A stretch of DNA of 64,000 bases, from contig CAYJIA010000001.1 of the NCBI GenBank assembly GCA_964370115.1, positions 21,978-85,977 of the forward strand, read 5' to 3'. A program made the translations under genes and the position numbers. Under the pieces are notes generated by a model, which saw nothing but the letters and a program-made list of their open reading frames with translations, made no database searches and was not told where the DNA came from. Within the stretch, counting starts at the first letter, position 1; each line of letters starts with the position of its first letter. This stretch comes from SIG603 sp964370115 (GTDB taxonomy: Bacteria > Bacillota > Clostridia > Oscillospirales > Acutalibacteraceae). This document shows positions 17,190-24,663 of this stretch, piece by piece.

Positions 17190-18668
17190 CTAAAATATTG
17201 TACTAACCATGCGATCTACTACTCCAAGTATACCGCCATTAGCCACACCAAAAATCACTGTTAAAGACGATAAAAAGACAACAGGCATCGTCATAAACGG
17301 TGATACTTTTTCTCTCTTTAACCTATCCCCTTGTTTGCGCTCGGCAAAAAAAGCCATGAAAGCCGGCACTAAAAGATATCCAGCCGTAAGCACCGCACTT
17401 AAAAGCAAGGCAACTGCACCTATCCACGATATAGGCTCTAAATTTGAATATAGTGAGCCCGTCGCCAAAAACCATTTACTAATAAACCCACTTGTCGGAG
17501 GTATTCCGACAAGGCCAAGTGACGAAACAGTAAAGCATATCATTGTAATAGGGATGGTTCGTCCGATATTTTTAAGATCGTCCACGTCTTTTTTACCTGT
17601 TTTAAATATGACAATACCCGCTGTGAGAAACAAGGTAACCTTGATTATTGCATGAAAATACACATGCATCATCGCTCCCCTATAACCGTCGATGGTCAAA
17701 AGGAAGATGCCAAACAATATGTATGAAACCTGACTTACCGTTGAAAAAGCAAGTCGTTTTTTCAGCTCTTTTTCTCTATACGCCATCATAGACCCCATTA
17801 CTATTGTAATGGCTGCAAGAGTGAGTAATGTGTACTGCGCCCAAGTATTTCTTAAATAATCCTCACCACAAACATAGTAAACAACTCTTATTACCCCAAA
17901 GACACCTACCTTTGTAATAAGTCCTGACAAAACTGCACTTGCAGGCGCCGGTGCCTGTGGATGAGCCGTAGGCAACCAGCCGTGAAGTGGAAAAATACCC
18001 GCCTTTATTGCAAATCCCACGATGATAATAAACAGAACAACTACAAGTAGTTCCTTGTTCGCCATAGTTCCATAGCTTGTAAAAAATCCACCCTCTACAA
18101 ACTCGGTAGAATAAACATACTTGCTTATAAATAAAATTCCAAGCAGGCTCATAAATGCACCACACAAAGAGTAAAGCAAATATTTAAGTGCCGCACTTAT
18201 GGATTCTTTTTTTCTGTTGTGCAAAACAAGGGGCAAACTGCATAGGGTCATAAATTCAAAAAACAGATAAAAAGTTATCAAATTGCCAGAATAATCTATA
18301 CCCATTATTGCGCCATAAGTCATAAGATAAAACCCAAAAAACTGCTGTTCCCGCTCCTCGTGTTTAATATATTCGAACGAGTAAAGCGCCACAACTATCC
18401 ACAAAACAGTTGTAATTACAGAGAAAAATGAGCTTGCTTCGTCCACTTTTAACATAAAGCTAAAGTCAGCAGAGAACTCAAACAACTCAAGCCTTAGCTC
18501 TTGTGGTGTAAAGTTTATCATAAACACAGATATAGCCGAAGCTAAAAGAATAATTAGCACTAAAATCCTTAAAAGTAAAGTCCTATTAAGTTTTTTACAA
18601 GACGCAATGATTCCTCCACCTACAAGTGGAAGCAGTATTGGTAATAAAAACTCAAGATTTCCGCTCAT
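17190..18668 (-). CDS. Proton-conducting antiporter-like subunit (MrpD/NuoM type), second copy
   Basis: 492-residue polytopic membrane protein of the MrpA/D-NuoL/M/N family. The half-channel residues are visible as Glu in FYLFFEFMTLCSLPLVLH and Lys in FAIKAGIFPLHGWLPTAHP, with HAIIKVTLFLTAG in the C-terminal half. ATG start, 17 bases after the first large subunit. It is most similar by eye to the third copy, so the two look like a tandem duplication followed by divergence. Confidence 0.88.
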   Translation of the reverse strand: MSGNLEFLLPILLPLVGGGIIASCKKLNRTLLLRILVLIILLASAISVFMINFTPQELRLELFEFSADFSFMLKVDEASSFFSVITTVLWIVVALYSFEYIKHEEREQQFFGFYLMTYGAIMGIDYSGNLITFYLFFEFMTLCSLPLVLHNRKKESISAALKYLLYSLCGAFMSLLGILFISKYVYSTEFVEGGFFTSYGTMANKELLVVVLFIIIVGFAIKAGIFPLHGWLPTAHPQAPAPASAVLSGLITKVGVFGVIRVVYYVCGEDYLRNTWAQYTLLTLAAITIVMGSMMAYREKELKKRLAFSTVSQVSYILFGIFLLTIDGYRGAMMHVYFHAIIKVTLFLTAGIVIFKTGKKDVDDLKNIGRTIPITMICFTVSSLGLVGIPPTSGFISKWFLATGSLYSNLEPISWIGAVALLLSAVLTAGYLLVPAFMAFFAERKQGDRLKREKVSPFMTMPVVFLSSLTVIFGVANGGILGVVDRMVSTIF

Positions 18669-18685
18669 AAAATTTCCTCTCTATT

Positions 18686-20176
18686 TTAAAACATACTAAG
18701 TCCTTCTGTTATAAATGTAATCATCGGTTGCGCACTTATGCCAATAACAATATTCACAGCACAAAGTGCCAAAACGCCAACTACATATCTTAAAGATTTT
18801 TTTGTTTTTTTCTGATATTTTTCATCTGCACCTGTTTTTGTAAACACTCTCATTAGTGTTCTTAAAAAGTACATTGCATTTAAAATTGTACTAACAACCA
18901 GTGCCAAAAGAGTTATCCACACTCTGCTACCAGAGCCTACTGCCGCCGTGGCAAACATTACTTTCGACATAAATCCTGCAAAAATCGGTATTCCAACCAT
19001 CGAGAGGCAACCCACGGCAAAGGCAATTCCGGCTATGGGGTTTCTAAACCCAGAGCCCGTTAAATCAACAAATTTTTTGCTGTCTCCCGAGGCTTCTGTG
19101 AGCCCTGCACCTGCCATAAATAAAAGTGATTTTGCCGAGGCATGCACCAAAATATGGAACACAGCAGCCACCATACCGGCAGAGCTACCAAGCCCTATAC
19201 CCATGTATATATACCCGATTTGAGCCACCGATGAGTATGCAATCATGCGTCTTAAATCGAGCTCTCTAATTGCACCAATCGAGCCTACTATCATGCCTGC
19301 AACTCCCAAGAAATATAAAATGTCAAGTATACTGCTGTTTCTAATTGTTGGAAGTCCTATTACCCTGTACATCACTTTAATCAGCAAGAAAACATATGCC
19401 TTTGAAACAAGACTTGATAAAAGTGATGCCGACGTAGCACCTGCATAGCCATAAGTGTCTGGCACCCAAGAATGAAACGGAAACAGCGCACTCTTTATTG
19501 CAAGACCCGCACAGGTAAGGCCTATTGTAATCTGTAGGGGCAGTGCATATGTACCCTCTTGAATTATTCCAATAATTGAAGATTTCATTTCAGACATGAC
19601 AAGATGTCCTGTTATATCGTATAAGAAACAAATTCCAATCAAAAATAGACCAGATCCCAAAAGGCTCATTACCATGTATCTCATACCTGCAACTATAGCA
19701 TGTCCTTTTTGTCTTATTATTATAAGCCCACAGGCAGCTAGTGTGTTCATCTCAACAAACACATAGGCTGTGAACATATCATTTGTATAAATAAGTGCTA
19801 GCATGGAGCCTAGCAGTACATTGATTAATAGATAAAACAGATTAACTTTTTGAGGTTCTACATTTTTTTCTGTATTTTCTTTTCCTGCAAAAACGCAACA
19901 GAACATTATGACTGAAAAAAACAGTGCCATTCCAGCCTCTAAAATTCCAGCCCTAATAACATTTCCCCAAGGCGCCTCAAAGTGACCCATCATGTAGACA
20001 AATCGTTCTCCGCCTGTAACGCAAAATGCAAGAAGCACAAAAGACATAAGTCCCACTAAAAATAAAACTGAAAGCGAGAGTATTCTTGCAATTTTTGCAT
20101 TTAAAACAGATGTAATAATCGCGCCGAACATTGATAAAACTATACAGAAAAACGGAAAATTTTGCACAAAATTCAT
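18686..20176 (-). CDS. Proton-conducting antiporter-like subunit (MrpD/NuoN type), first copy
   Basis: 496-residue polytopic membrane protein. The TM5 glutamate is in AYVFVEMNTLAACG and the TM7 lysine in LAIKSALFPFHSWVPDTYG. HILVHASAKSLLFMAGAG gives the second lysine. It overlaps the end of the MrpC-like gene by 4 bases, as MrpC-MrpD pairs often do, so this copy is the best candidate for the true MrpD. Three further paralogues follow in the same operon. Confidence 0.88.
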   Translation of the reverse strand: MNFVQNFPFFCIVLSMFGAIITSVLNAKIARILSLSVLFLVGLMSFVLLAFCVTGGERFVYMMGHFEAPWGNVIRAGILEAGMALFFSVIMFCCVFAGKENTEKNVEPQKVNLFYLLINVLLGSMLALIYTNDMFTAYVFVEMNTLAACGLIIIRQKGHAIVAGMRYMVMSLLGSGLFLIGICFLYDITGHLVMSEMKSSIIGIIQEGTYALPLQITIGLTCAGLAIKSALFPFHSWVPDTYGYAGATSASLLSSLVSKAYVFLLIKVMYRVIGLPTIRNSSILDILYFLGVAGMIVGSIGAIRELDLRRMIAYSSVAQIGYIYMGIGLGSSAGMVAAVFHILVHASAKSLLFMAGAGLTEASGDSKKFVDLTGSGFRNPIAGIAFAVGCLSMVGIPIFAGFMSKVMFATAAVGSGSRVWITLLALVVSTILNAMYFLRTLMRVFTKTGADEKYQKKTKKSLRYVVGVLALCAVNIVIGISAQPMITFITEGLSMF

Positions 20177-20547
20177 TCGGCCACCTCTTTTGCATGATGC
20201 ATCATTATTTCATCGATATTAAGCGTATGGTATCTTCTGTAAAGTCTTATAGTCATTGCAAGTAATATCGCCGTAACGCTCACAGATACCACAATACCCG
20301 TAAGCACAAGCGCACTCGGGATGGGATTTATATATGCTTCAACATCGGTTATGCCATCGACGATTATGGGCGCTTTTCTGCCCTGTATATAACCCTTTGA
20401 TGCCAAAAATAAATAAATAGCCGTGTCCATTATATTTAGTCCTATTATCTTTTTTATTAAATTTTTATTTAGCATAAGGCTTGTAAAACCTATGGCAAAT
20501 AAAATTACAGATATCGTAGTTTCAAAACTACCAAATAAGTTTTCCAT
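20173..20547 (-). CDS. mnhC: Mrp complex subunit C (NuoK-like)
   Basis: Small three-helix membrane protein of 124 residues homologous to NuoK/MrpC/MbhG. Visible marks: FAIGFTSLMLNKNLIKKIIGLNIMD in helix 1-2 and the acidic region before IPSALVLTGIVVSVSVTAILLAMTIRLYRRY, the conserved third helix of MrpC. The C-terminus (NIDEIMMHHAKEVAE) is soluble. Its stop overlaps the start of the first large subunit. Confidence 0.9.
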   Translation of the reverse strand: MENLFGSFETTISVILFAIGFTSLMLNKNLIKKIIGLNIMDTAIYLFLASKGYIQGRKAPIIVDGITDVEAYINPIPSALVLTGIVVSVSVTAILLAMTIRLYRRYHTLNIDEIMMHHAKEVAE

Positions 20548-20568
20548 ACATCCTCCATTTTAATAAGT

Positions 20569-21618
20569 TTACAAATTACCTTTTCTAAAATACGCATAAA
20601 ACGAATACATCGTACAAGCCACAACCAAACCAACACAAATATTAAGCGGTAAAATAAGGCCTGCACTGAGAATATTTCCAGGTGTGCCTGGAGAAATAAA
20701 GGTTTCGATATGGTTTGCTCCAGTAAAAAATGAGTAACTCTTTGCTATACAGTAAAAAGTCAAGGCGCCCGTTGTAATAGTTTTGTAAAGTGTACTCGAG
20801 AAAAATTTTTCGGTCTTTTTAAAACCAAATGCATTAAGATATAATATAAGCCCTGCACCAATTATCGCGCCTCCTGCAAACCCACCACCCGGTGATAAAT
20901 GTCCGTTTAAAATTATATACACGCCAAAAAGCATTATTATCGGAACCAATATCTTAGCCGTTTTTTGTAGTATCGTATCATTTTTCGGCTCATAAATTCT
21001 GTCATTTTCATCAGATGGCATAGAAAGACTATCAGATTTTGTGTCTACCCTTAAAAGTATCATAACACAGGTTACCGCTACGAATAAAACGCAGGCTTCA
21101 CCAAAGGTATCAAAAGCTCTGTAATCTAGGATAATTCCTGTAACTATATTCACAGCGCCAGTTTCTTCCATACCTTTTGTAATATATCGCTCTACAACCT
21201 CGTTATTATCAGGCGACGCTGCCGTTCCAAATTCTGGAAGCTGAGACACAACCGACAGCAAAATAGTTATAAGTGTTACGCAAATAACCGTCGCTGTAAT
21301 CCAGTACACACTGCGAAAAAGCTTCATTTCCCAGTGATTTTCCATATCGACAATATCCTCGGGTTTTTCTATCTCTTCCTCATGCTCTACCGCATGAATT
21401 TTTTTTAGCGTAACGAAGAATAAAATCGAGCTTATTCCCGCGCCGACTGCGGCCTCCGTAATTGCAAGGTCTGGTGATTCAATTATAAGCCAAATTACAG
21501 ACATTACACAGCTGTACGCCATAAATATAACCACCGCATTTATAAGTTTTTTCGAAAAACTTACCCACAGTGCGCAAATAACAAGTAATATTAAAAGTCC
21601 GTCTTTGAAAATCTCCAT
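20569..21618 (-). CDS. Mrp/Mbh fusion subunit: DUF4040 (MbhD) + MbhE-like + MrpB
   Basis: 349-residue membrane protein that joins three modules separate in archaeal Mbh complexes. Residues about 1-75 are the MrpA C-terminal/DUF4040 segment (IIESPDLAITEAAVGAGISS). Residues about 95-200 correspond to MbhE (ITKGMEETGAVNIVTGIILD then FGEACVLFVAV). Residues about 225-345 are MrpB (LNGHLSPGGGFAGGAIIGAG). An upstream in-frame start at 21636 exists, but GAGGTG is well placed for the ATG at 21618, which overlaps the mnhG stop. Together with the separate large subunits this replaces a full-length MrpA. Confidence 0.85.
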   Translation of the reverse strand: MEIFKDGLLILLVICALWVSFSKKLINAVVIFMAYSCVMSVIWLIIESPDLAITEAAVGAGISSILFFVTLKKIHAVEHEEEIEKPEDIVDMENHWEMKLFRSVYWITATVICVTLITILLSVVSQLPEFGTAASPDNNEVVERYITKGMEETGAVNIVTGIILDYRAFDTFGEACVLFVAVTCVMILLRVDTKSDSLSMPSDENDRIYEPKNDTILQKTAKILVPIIMLFGVYIILNGHLSPGGGFAGGAIIGAGLILYLNAFGFKKTEKFFSSTLYKTITTGALTFYCIAKSYSFFTGANHIETFISPGTPGNILSAGLILPLNICVGLVVACTMYSFYAYFRKGNL

Positions 21619-21935
21619 TACTTTTTCACCTCGCACTCTTTTACAAGCTCGTCATTTGTAGATGCCTCAAGCCTGCTTATAAGATGGCTTGCCACGGGGC
21701 TTGCTATCCATAAAAGTGCTACAACAAGCAAAAGTTTTAAAGATGTGTAGGAAAAACCAAAGTAAATCATTACAGACAAAAGACACGATAAAAGACCTAG
21801 TGTATCGCCTAAGGCCGAAAAATGCATACGATTTAAGGCAAATTTATACTTAAACACGCCTATCATAGAAATACAAAGTGTAATAATTCCCAAAAACATA
21901 AATAGCGCTGAAAGTCCAAATCTAATCCACTCCAT
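21618..21935 (-). CDS. mnhG: Mrp complex subunit G
   Basis: 105-residue three-helix membrane protein of the MnhG/PhaG family. Recognised by the first helix followed by FKYKFALNRMHFSALGDTLGLLSC and by LWIASPVASHLISR, where the family has a conserved P-x-x-x-H. It overlaps mnhF by 14 bases at its start and the next gene at its stop. It is a small accessory subunit needed for assembly of Mrp-type antiporters. Confidence 0.9.
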   Translation of the reverse strand: MEWIRFGLSALFMFLGIITLCISMIGVFKYKFALNRMHFSALGDTLGLLSCLLSVMIYFGFSYTSLKLLLVVALLWIASPVASHLISRLEASTNDELVKECEVKK

Positions 21936-22269
21936 TTGTTTTTTCCTCCCTTTCCTTTAACGCTTTTTCTTTTTGCGCATTGATATATTTTTCTTGCTCA
22001 TGTGCGCCCATGTAAACTTTTGTCAAGACAACAACTGCCAAAAAACTTATCATGGCATAAATAATCGATATATCAACAAGGTACGGCTCGTCAATAAGTA
22101 CTGCTAGCAGTGCTATAATAATTATTACAAGCGTGCCCATCATATTTATAGCAATAATTCTATCGGCAACCCTCGGTCCCCTTATTGCCCTTATAAGCGC
22201 AAAAACCACAAGTACTCCACATATGGCAATTCCACCTATAAACAAAAAAATATATAAATTTTCTAACAT
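21922..22269 (-). CDS. mnhF: Mrp complex subunit F
   Basis: 115-residue membrane protein of the MnhF/PhaF family. The diagnostic stretch RAIRGPRVADRIIAINMMGT follows helix 1, and DEPYLVDISIIYAMISFLAVV covers helix 3. The C-terminal 25 residues are charged (KEKALKEREEK) and cytosolic. It lies 2 bases downstream of mnhE and overlaps mnhG. Confidence 0.92.
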   Translation of the reverse strand: MLENLYIFLFIGGIAICGVLVVFALIRAIRGPRVADRIIAINMMGTLVIIIIALLAVLIDEPYLVDISIIYAMISFLAVVVLTKVYMGAHEQEKYINAQKEKALKEREEKTNGVD

Positions 22270-22271
22270 AA

Positions 22272-22739
22272 TCAGTCATCCATTCCTTTCTCAAGCTTCT
22301 TTAGTAGGCAAATAAACGATGAGTTGTCTATTCCCTGCGCAAAAGATTCGTCAAGACAGTGTATCCAAAACTCGCCCTCTACAATTTCTACAGTAATAGT
22401 TCCAGGCGTAAGCGTAATTGAGTGCGACAAAATAATTTTTGCTGCATTAGATTTTAAATTCGGATTAAAGTGGATTAGTACGGGGTGAGGCTTTTTCCTT
22501 AAAGAAAGAACCTTGATAACCGCAATATTAGCTAGGAGAATCTCTTTTATTAACAGTACTGTATATCTTATAAAAATCCAAATATTTTTCACGTAAAACA
22601 GTTCTTTTTTTGGATTATAGCCCAAAAATTTCCAGCAAAACGCATAAATCGCGGCAGACACAAGCGCACCTATCCACAAAATTTCAAATGTAATTTTCGC
22701 ATTAAAAACTATCCACAAAATAAATAAAATAAAAAACAT
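22272..22739 (-). CDS. mnhE: Mrp complex subunit E
   Basis: 155-residue protein with two N-terminal hydrophobic hairpins (residues about 1-35 and 50-70) and a soluble C-terminal domain containing SHSITLTPGTITVEIVEGEFWIHCLD (read in two halves), the family's ITLTPGT signature. First gene of the antiporter operon, with GAGG ahead of the ATG and a good promoter 40 bases upstream. MnhE is one of the small subunits conserved between Mrp antiporters and membrane-bound hydrogenases. Confidence 0.92.
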   Translation of the reverse strand: MFFILFILWIVFNAKITFEILWIGALVSAAIYAFCWKFLGYNPKKELFYVKNIWIFIRYTVLLIKEILLANIAVIKVLSLRKKPHPVLIHFNPNLKSNAAKIILSHSITLTPGTITVEIVEGEFWIHCLDESFAQGIDNSSFICLLKKLEKGMDD

Positions 22740-22779
22740 ATAAAACCTCTAAAATTATTAATAAACTTTAAACAAGACA

Positions 22780-22808
22780 ATTATACTCCTAAATTTCCGA
22801 TAAATCAA
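22780..22808 (-). promoter_or_regulatory. Promoter of the Mrp-type antiporter operon
   Basis: Minus strand TTGATT (22803-22808), 17-base spacer, TATAAT (22780-22785), followed by the mnhE start about 40 bases later. No operator or riboswitch-like fold is obvious in the 127-base gap. Confidence 0.82.
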
Positions 22809-22866
22809 CAAAAAAAGCATTTCCTAACTTTTGATATAATTTTAAAAATTATGTTCATTGTTTTTA

Positions 22867-23745
22867 TTATAAATTGCCAGATTTTTTCTTTTTGTATTGC
22901 TTTGGAGTCATTCCTTTTACTTTTTTAAAGGTTTTAATCAGATGGCTACTGTCGGAAAAGCCAATTTCTTGACTTATGAAGCTTAAATCATAATCTGTAA
23001 ACAAAAGCATATTTTCAACTTTTAAAACCCTTATGAACTCTATATATTCTTTGCATGACCTGCCGTAAATTTTCTTAAATTCCCTAGCAAAGTAGGAATA
23101 GCTTACATTACATTTTCTCGCAAGGTCTTCGACTTTTAATACAGATTCAGAATTTTCATTTATGTATTCTGTAATTGTATAAATGGTATTTTTTTCATTG
23201 ATATTGTCCATTACGGCATCTGTGTCAAATCCGTTATCACGCCAAAACCTTATAATATTAACGAGCAAAGAAACAATATATCCGTGGATAATAAGGTCGT
23301 AACCATAATTTTCTGTTTGAACTTCCTTAATGCAATTCTCAAAATACTTTCTCACGGGATAGTTTTTCAAATCTTCATGTGAAATAACAAGGCTTGCTTT
23401 TTTGCTTTCTTTTGCCCTAGAAAAAAGTGCCGAGAGCTTTGGCGTGTAGCTATTTGCAATATTAATTCTATTTATATCAAATTTTAACACATAGTACTGT
23501 GTATGATTATCTTTATCTTTTTCGATGGAATGTATGCTTCTTGGGAAAAACATCGCCACTCCTCCCTCTTTTAAAACAGTCGATTCACCGTCTATAGTAA
23601 CAACCGCTGTGCCTGAAATTACATAGATAATTTCCATAAAGTAATGCCAGTGTGATTTTACATTCAGGTGCGAAAAATTAAGTCCGTCAATAAACGCCTC
23701 ATAGCGTGAATTCAAAATATCCCTATATTCAAATAAAGTATCCAT
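22867..23745 (-). CDS. AraC-family transcriptional regulator with cupin sensor domain
   Basis: 292-residue regulator. The N-terminal half is an AraC-type cupin (HWHYFMEIIYVISGTAVV, then GGVAMFFPRSIHSIEKD with the usual His pattern). The C-terminal 100 residues hold two helix-turn-helix motifs, with VEDLARKCNVSYSYFAREFK in the first and ISQEIGFSDSSHLIKTFKK in the second, ending in the AraC signature GMTPKQYKKK. The ATG at 23745 has GGAGG 5 bases before it, so the TTG at 23757 is not the start. No sugar utilisation gene is next to it, so its target is unknown. Confidence 0.9.
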   Translation of the reverse strand: MDTLFEYRDILNSRYEAFIDGLNFSHLNVKSHWHYFMEIIYVISGTAVVTIDGESTVLKEGGVAMFFPRSIHSIEKDKDNHTQYYVLKFDINRINIANSYTPKLSALFSRAKESKKASLVISHEDLKNYPVRKYFENCIKEVQTENYGYDLIIHGYIVSLLVNIIRFWRDNGFDTDAVMDNINEKNTIYTITEYINENSESVLKVEDLARKCNVSYSYFAREFKKIYGRSCKEYIEFIRVLKVENMLLFTDYDLSFISQEIGFSDSSHLIKTFKKVKGMTPKQYKKKKSGNL

Positions 23746-23931
23746 ATCTGCCTCCAAATAGATTTATACAATTTTTCTCTATTATTGTTATACCATACAA
23801 TTTAGCTTTTTGCTATAATTATTTTAAATTAATTAATAAACTACTCTACAATCTCACCTCGTTTTTTGAAAGAAAAAAGTGTTTGCTTTTTTCTTTCATT
23901 TTATTTTAAGACAATTTTTTCATAAAAAGGC

Positions 23932-23960
23932 TTGACATTTTAAGTATTATGTAATAAAAT
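23932..23960 (+). promoter_or_regulatory. Promoter of tRNA-Trp
   Basis: Consensus TTGACA (23932-23937), 17-base spacer and TAAAAT (23955-23960); the tRNA begins 18 bases downstream of the -10. This is the best -35 box in the window, as expected for a stable RNA gene. Confidence 0.88.
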
Positions 23961-23978
23961 AATGAAGTTGTAAAACAT

Positions 23979-24054
23979 AGGGGTATAGCTCAGCTGGTAG
24001 AGCAGCGGTCTCCAAAACCGCGTGCCGAGGGTTCGAATCCTTCTGCCCCTGCCA
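23979..24054 (+). tRNA. tRNA-Trp (anticodon CCA)
   Basis: 76-base gene with encoded CCA end. The acceptor stem AGGGGTA pairs with TGCCCCT (one T-G pair), the D arm AGCTCAGCTGGTAGAGC is standard, and the anticodon stem-loop is GCGGT-CTCCAAA-ACCGC, giving anticodon CCA. The T arm contains GGTTCGAATCC. The discriminator base is G. It is followed at once by an intrinsic terminator and then by an assembly gap and a tandem array built on copies of this gene's 3' end. Confidence 0.97.
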
Positions 24055-24057
24055 AAA

Positions 24058-24092
24058 AATAAAGTATCACCGTAAGGTGGTGCTTTATTTTT
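24058..24092 (+). terminator. Terminator after tRNA-Trp
   Basis: AAAGTATCACC, loop GTAA, GGTGGTGCTTT (two T-G pairs) followed by a T-run that enters the N gap. The A-run on the 5' side makes it potentially bidirectional. The same hairpin recurs in each unit of the downstream array. Confidence 0.85.
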
Positions 24093-24192
24093 NNNNNNNN
24101 NNNNNNNNNNNNNNNNNNNNNNNNNNNNNNNNNNNNNNNNNNNNNNNNNNNNNNNNNNNNNNNNNNNNNNNNNNNNNNNNNNNNNNNNNNNN
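24093..24192. other. Assembly gap (100 N)
   Basis: Exactly 100 N, the usual placeholder for a scaffold gap of unknown size. The sequence on both sides belongs to the same repeat family, so the gap most likely hides more repeat units and its true length is unknown. Confidence 0.98.
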
Positions 24193-24576
24193 TCCTTCTG
24201 CCCCTGCCAAAAAATAAAGTATCACCGTAAGGTGGTGCTTTATTTTTTTACGTCGGAAGGATTCGAACCCAGTGTGGGCATTTTGCGTTAAGAAAATATC
24301 ACTGTGTGATATTTTTAGTAAAATGGTACGCCGTAGCTACGCTACAAGTACGAAAATTCGCGCAGTGAATTTTTTTCCTTCTGCCCCTGCCAAAAAATAA
24401 AGTATCACCGTAAGGTGGTGCTTTATTTTTTTACGTCGGAAGGATTCGAACCCAGTGTGGGCATTTTGCGTTAAGAAAATATCACTGTGTGATATTTTTA
24501 GTAAAATGGTACGCCGTAGCTACGCTACAAGTACGAAAATTCGCGCAGTGAATTTTTTTTCCTTCTGCCCCTGCCA
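24193..24576 (+). repeat. tRNA-Trp-derived tandem array, two full units plus a partial one
   Basis: Two near-identical units (24193-24375, 183 bases; 24376-24559, 184 bases, differing by one T in a T-run), then a third copy of only the first 17 bases (24560-24576). Each unit opens with the tRNA-Trp 3' end (TCCTTCTGCCCCTGCCA), then the tRNA terminator hairpin. Next comes an inverted piece of T arm (GAAGGATTCGAACCC), followed by three short hairpins: AAAATATCAC/GTGATATTTT, GTAGC/GCTAC, and AAAATTC/GAATTTT. No reading frame of note. The unit sequence starts again right after the N gap. Confidence 0.9.
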
Positions 24577-24626
24577 AAAAAATGGCTGCCACAAATGATT
24601 TTTATCATTTGCGACAGCCATTTTTT
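24576..24626. terminator. Bidirectional terminator between the array and rodA
   Basis: A long hairpin, AATGGCTG.C.CAAATGAT, loop TTTT, ATCATTTG.G.CAGCCATT, flanked by an A-run and a T-run. It ends rodA transcription on the minus strand and anything reading out of the tRNA array on the plus strand. Confidence 0.88.
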
Positions 24627-24663
24627 ATTTTAGTATAATTTAAGCTTTAACTGTAAAATACAG

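Noticed and set aside
13653..22739. Membrane-bound NiFe hydrogenase or complex I
   Set aside because: No NiFe large or small subunit, no NuoB/C/D/I-type or Fe-S protein in the operon; only Mrp-type subunits and antiporter-like proteins.
23758..23931. Small gene or riboswitch between the AraC-type regulator and tRNA-Trp
   Set aside because: Only AT-rich sequence with a GAAAGAAAAAAG / CTTTTTTCTTTC-like inverted repeat; no convincing frame or structure.
24193..24576. CRISPR array
   Set aside because: The units are 183-184 bases, near-identical along their whole length with no variable spacers, and each starts with the tRNA-Trp 3' end. No cas gene is present.
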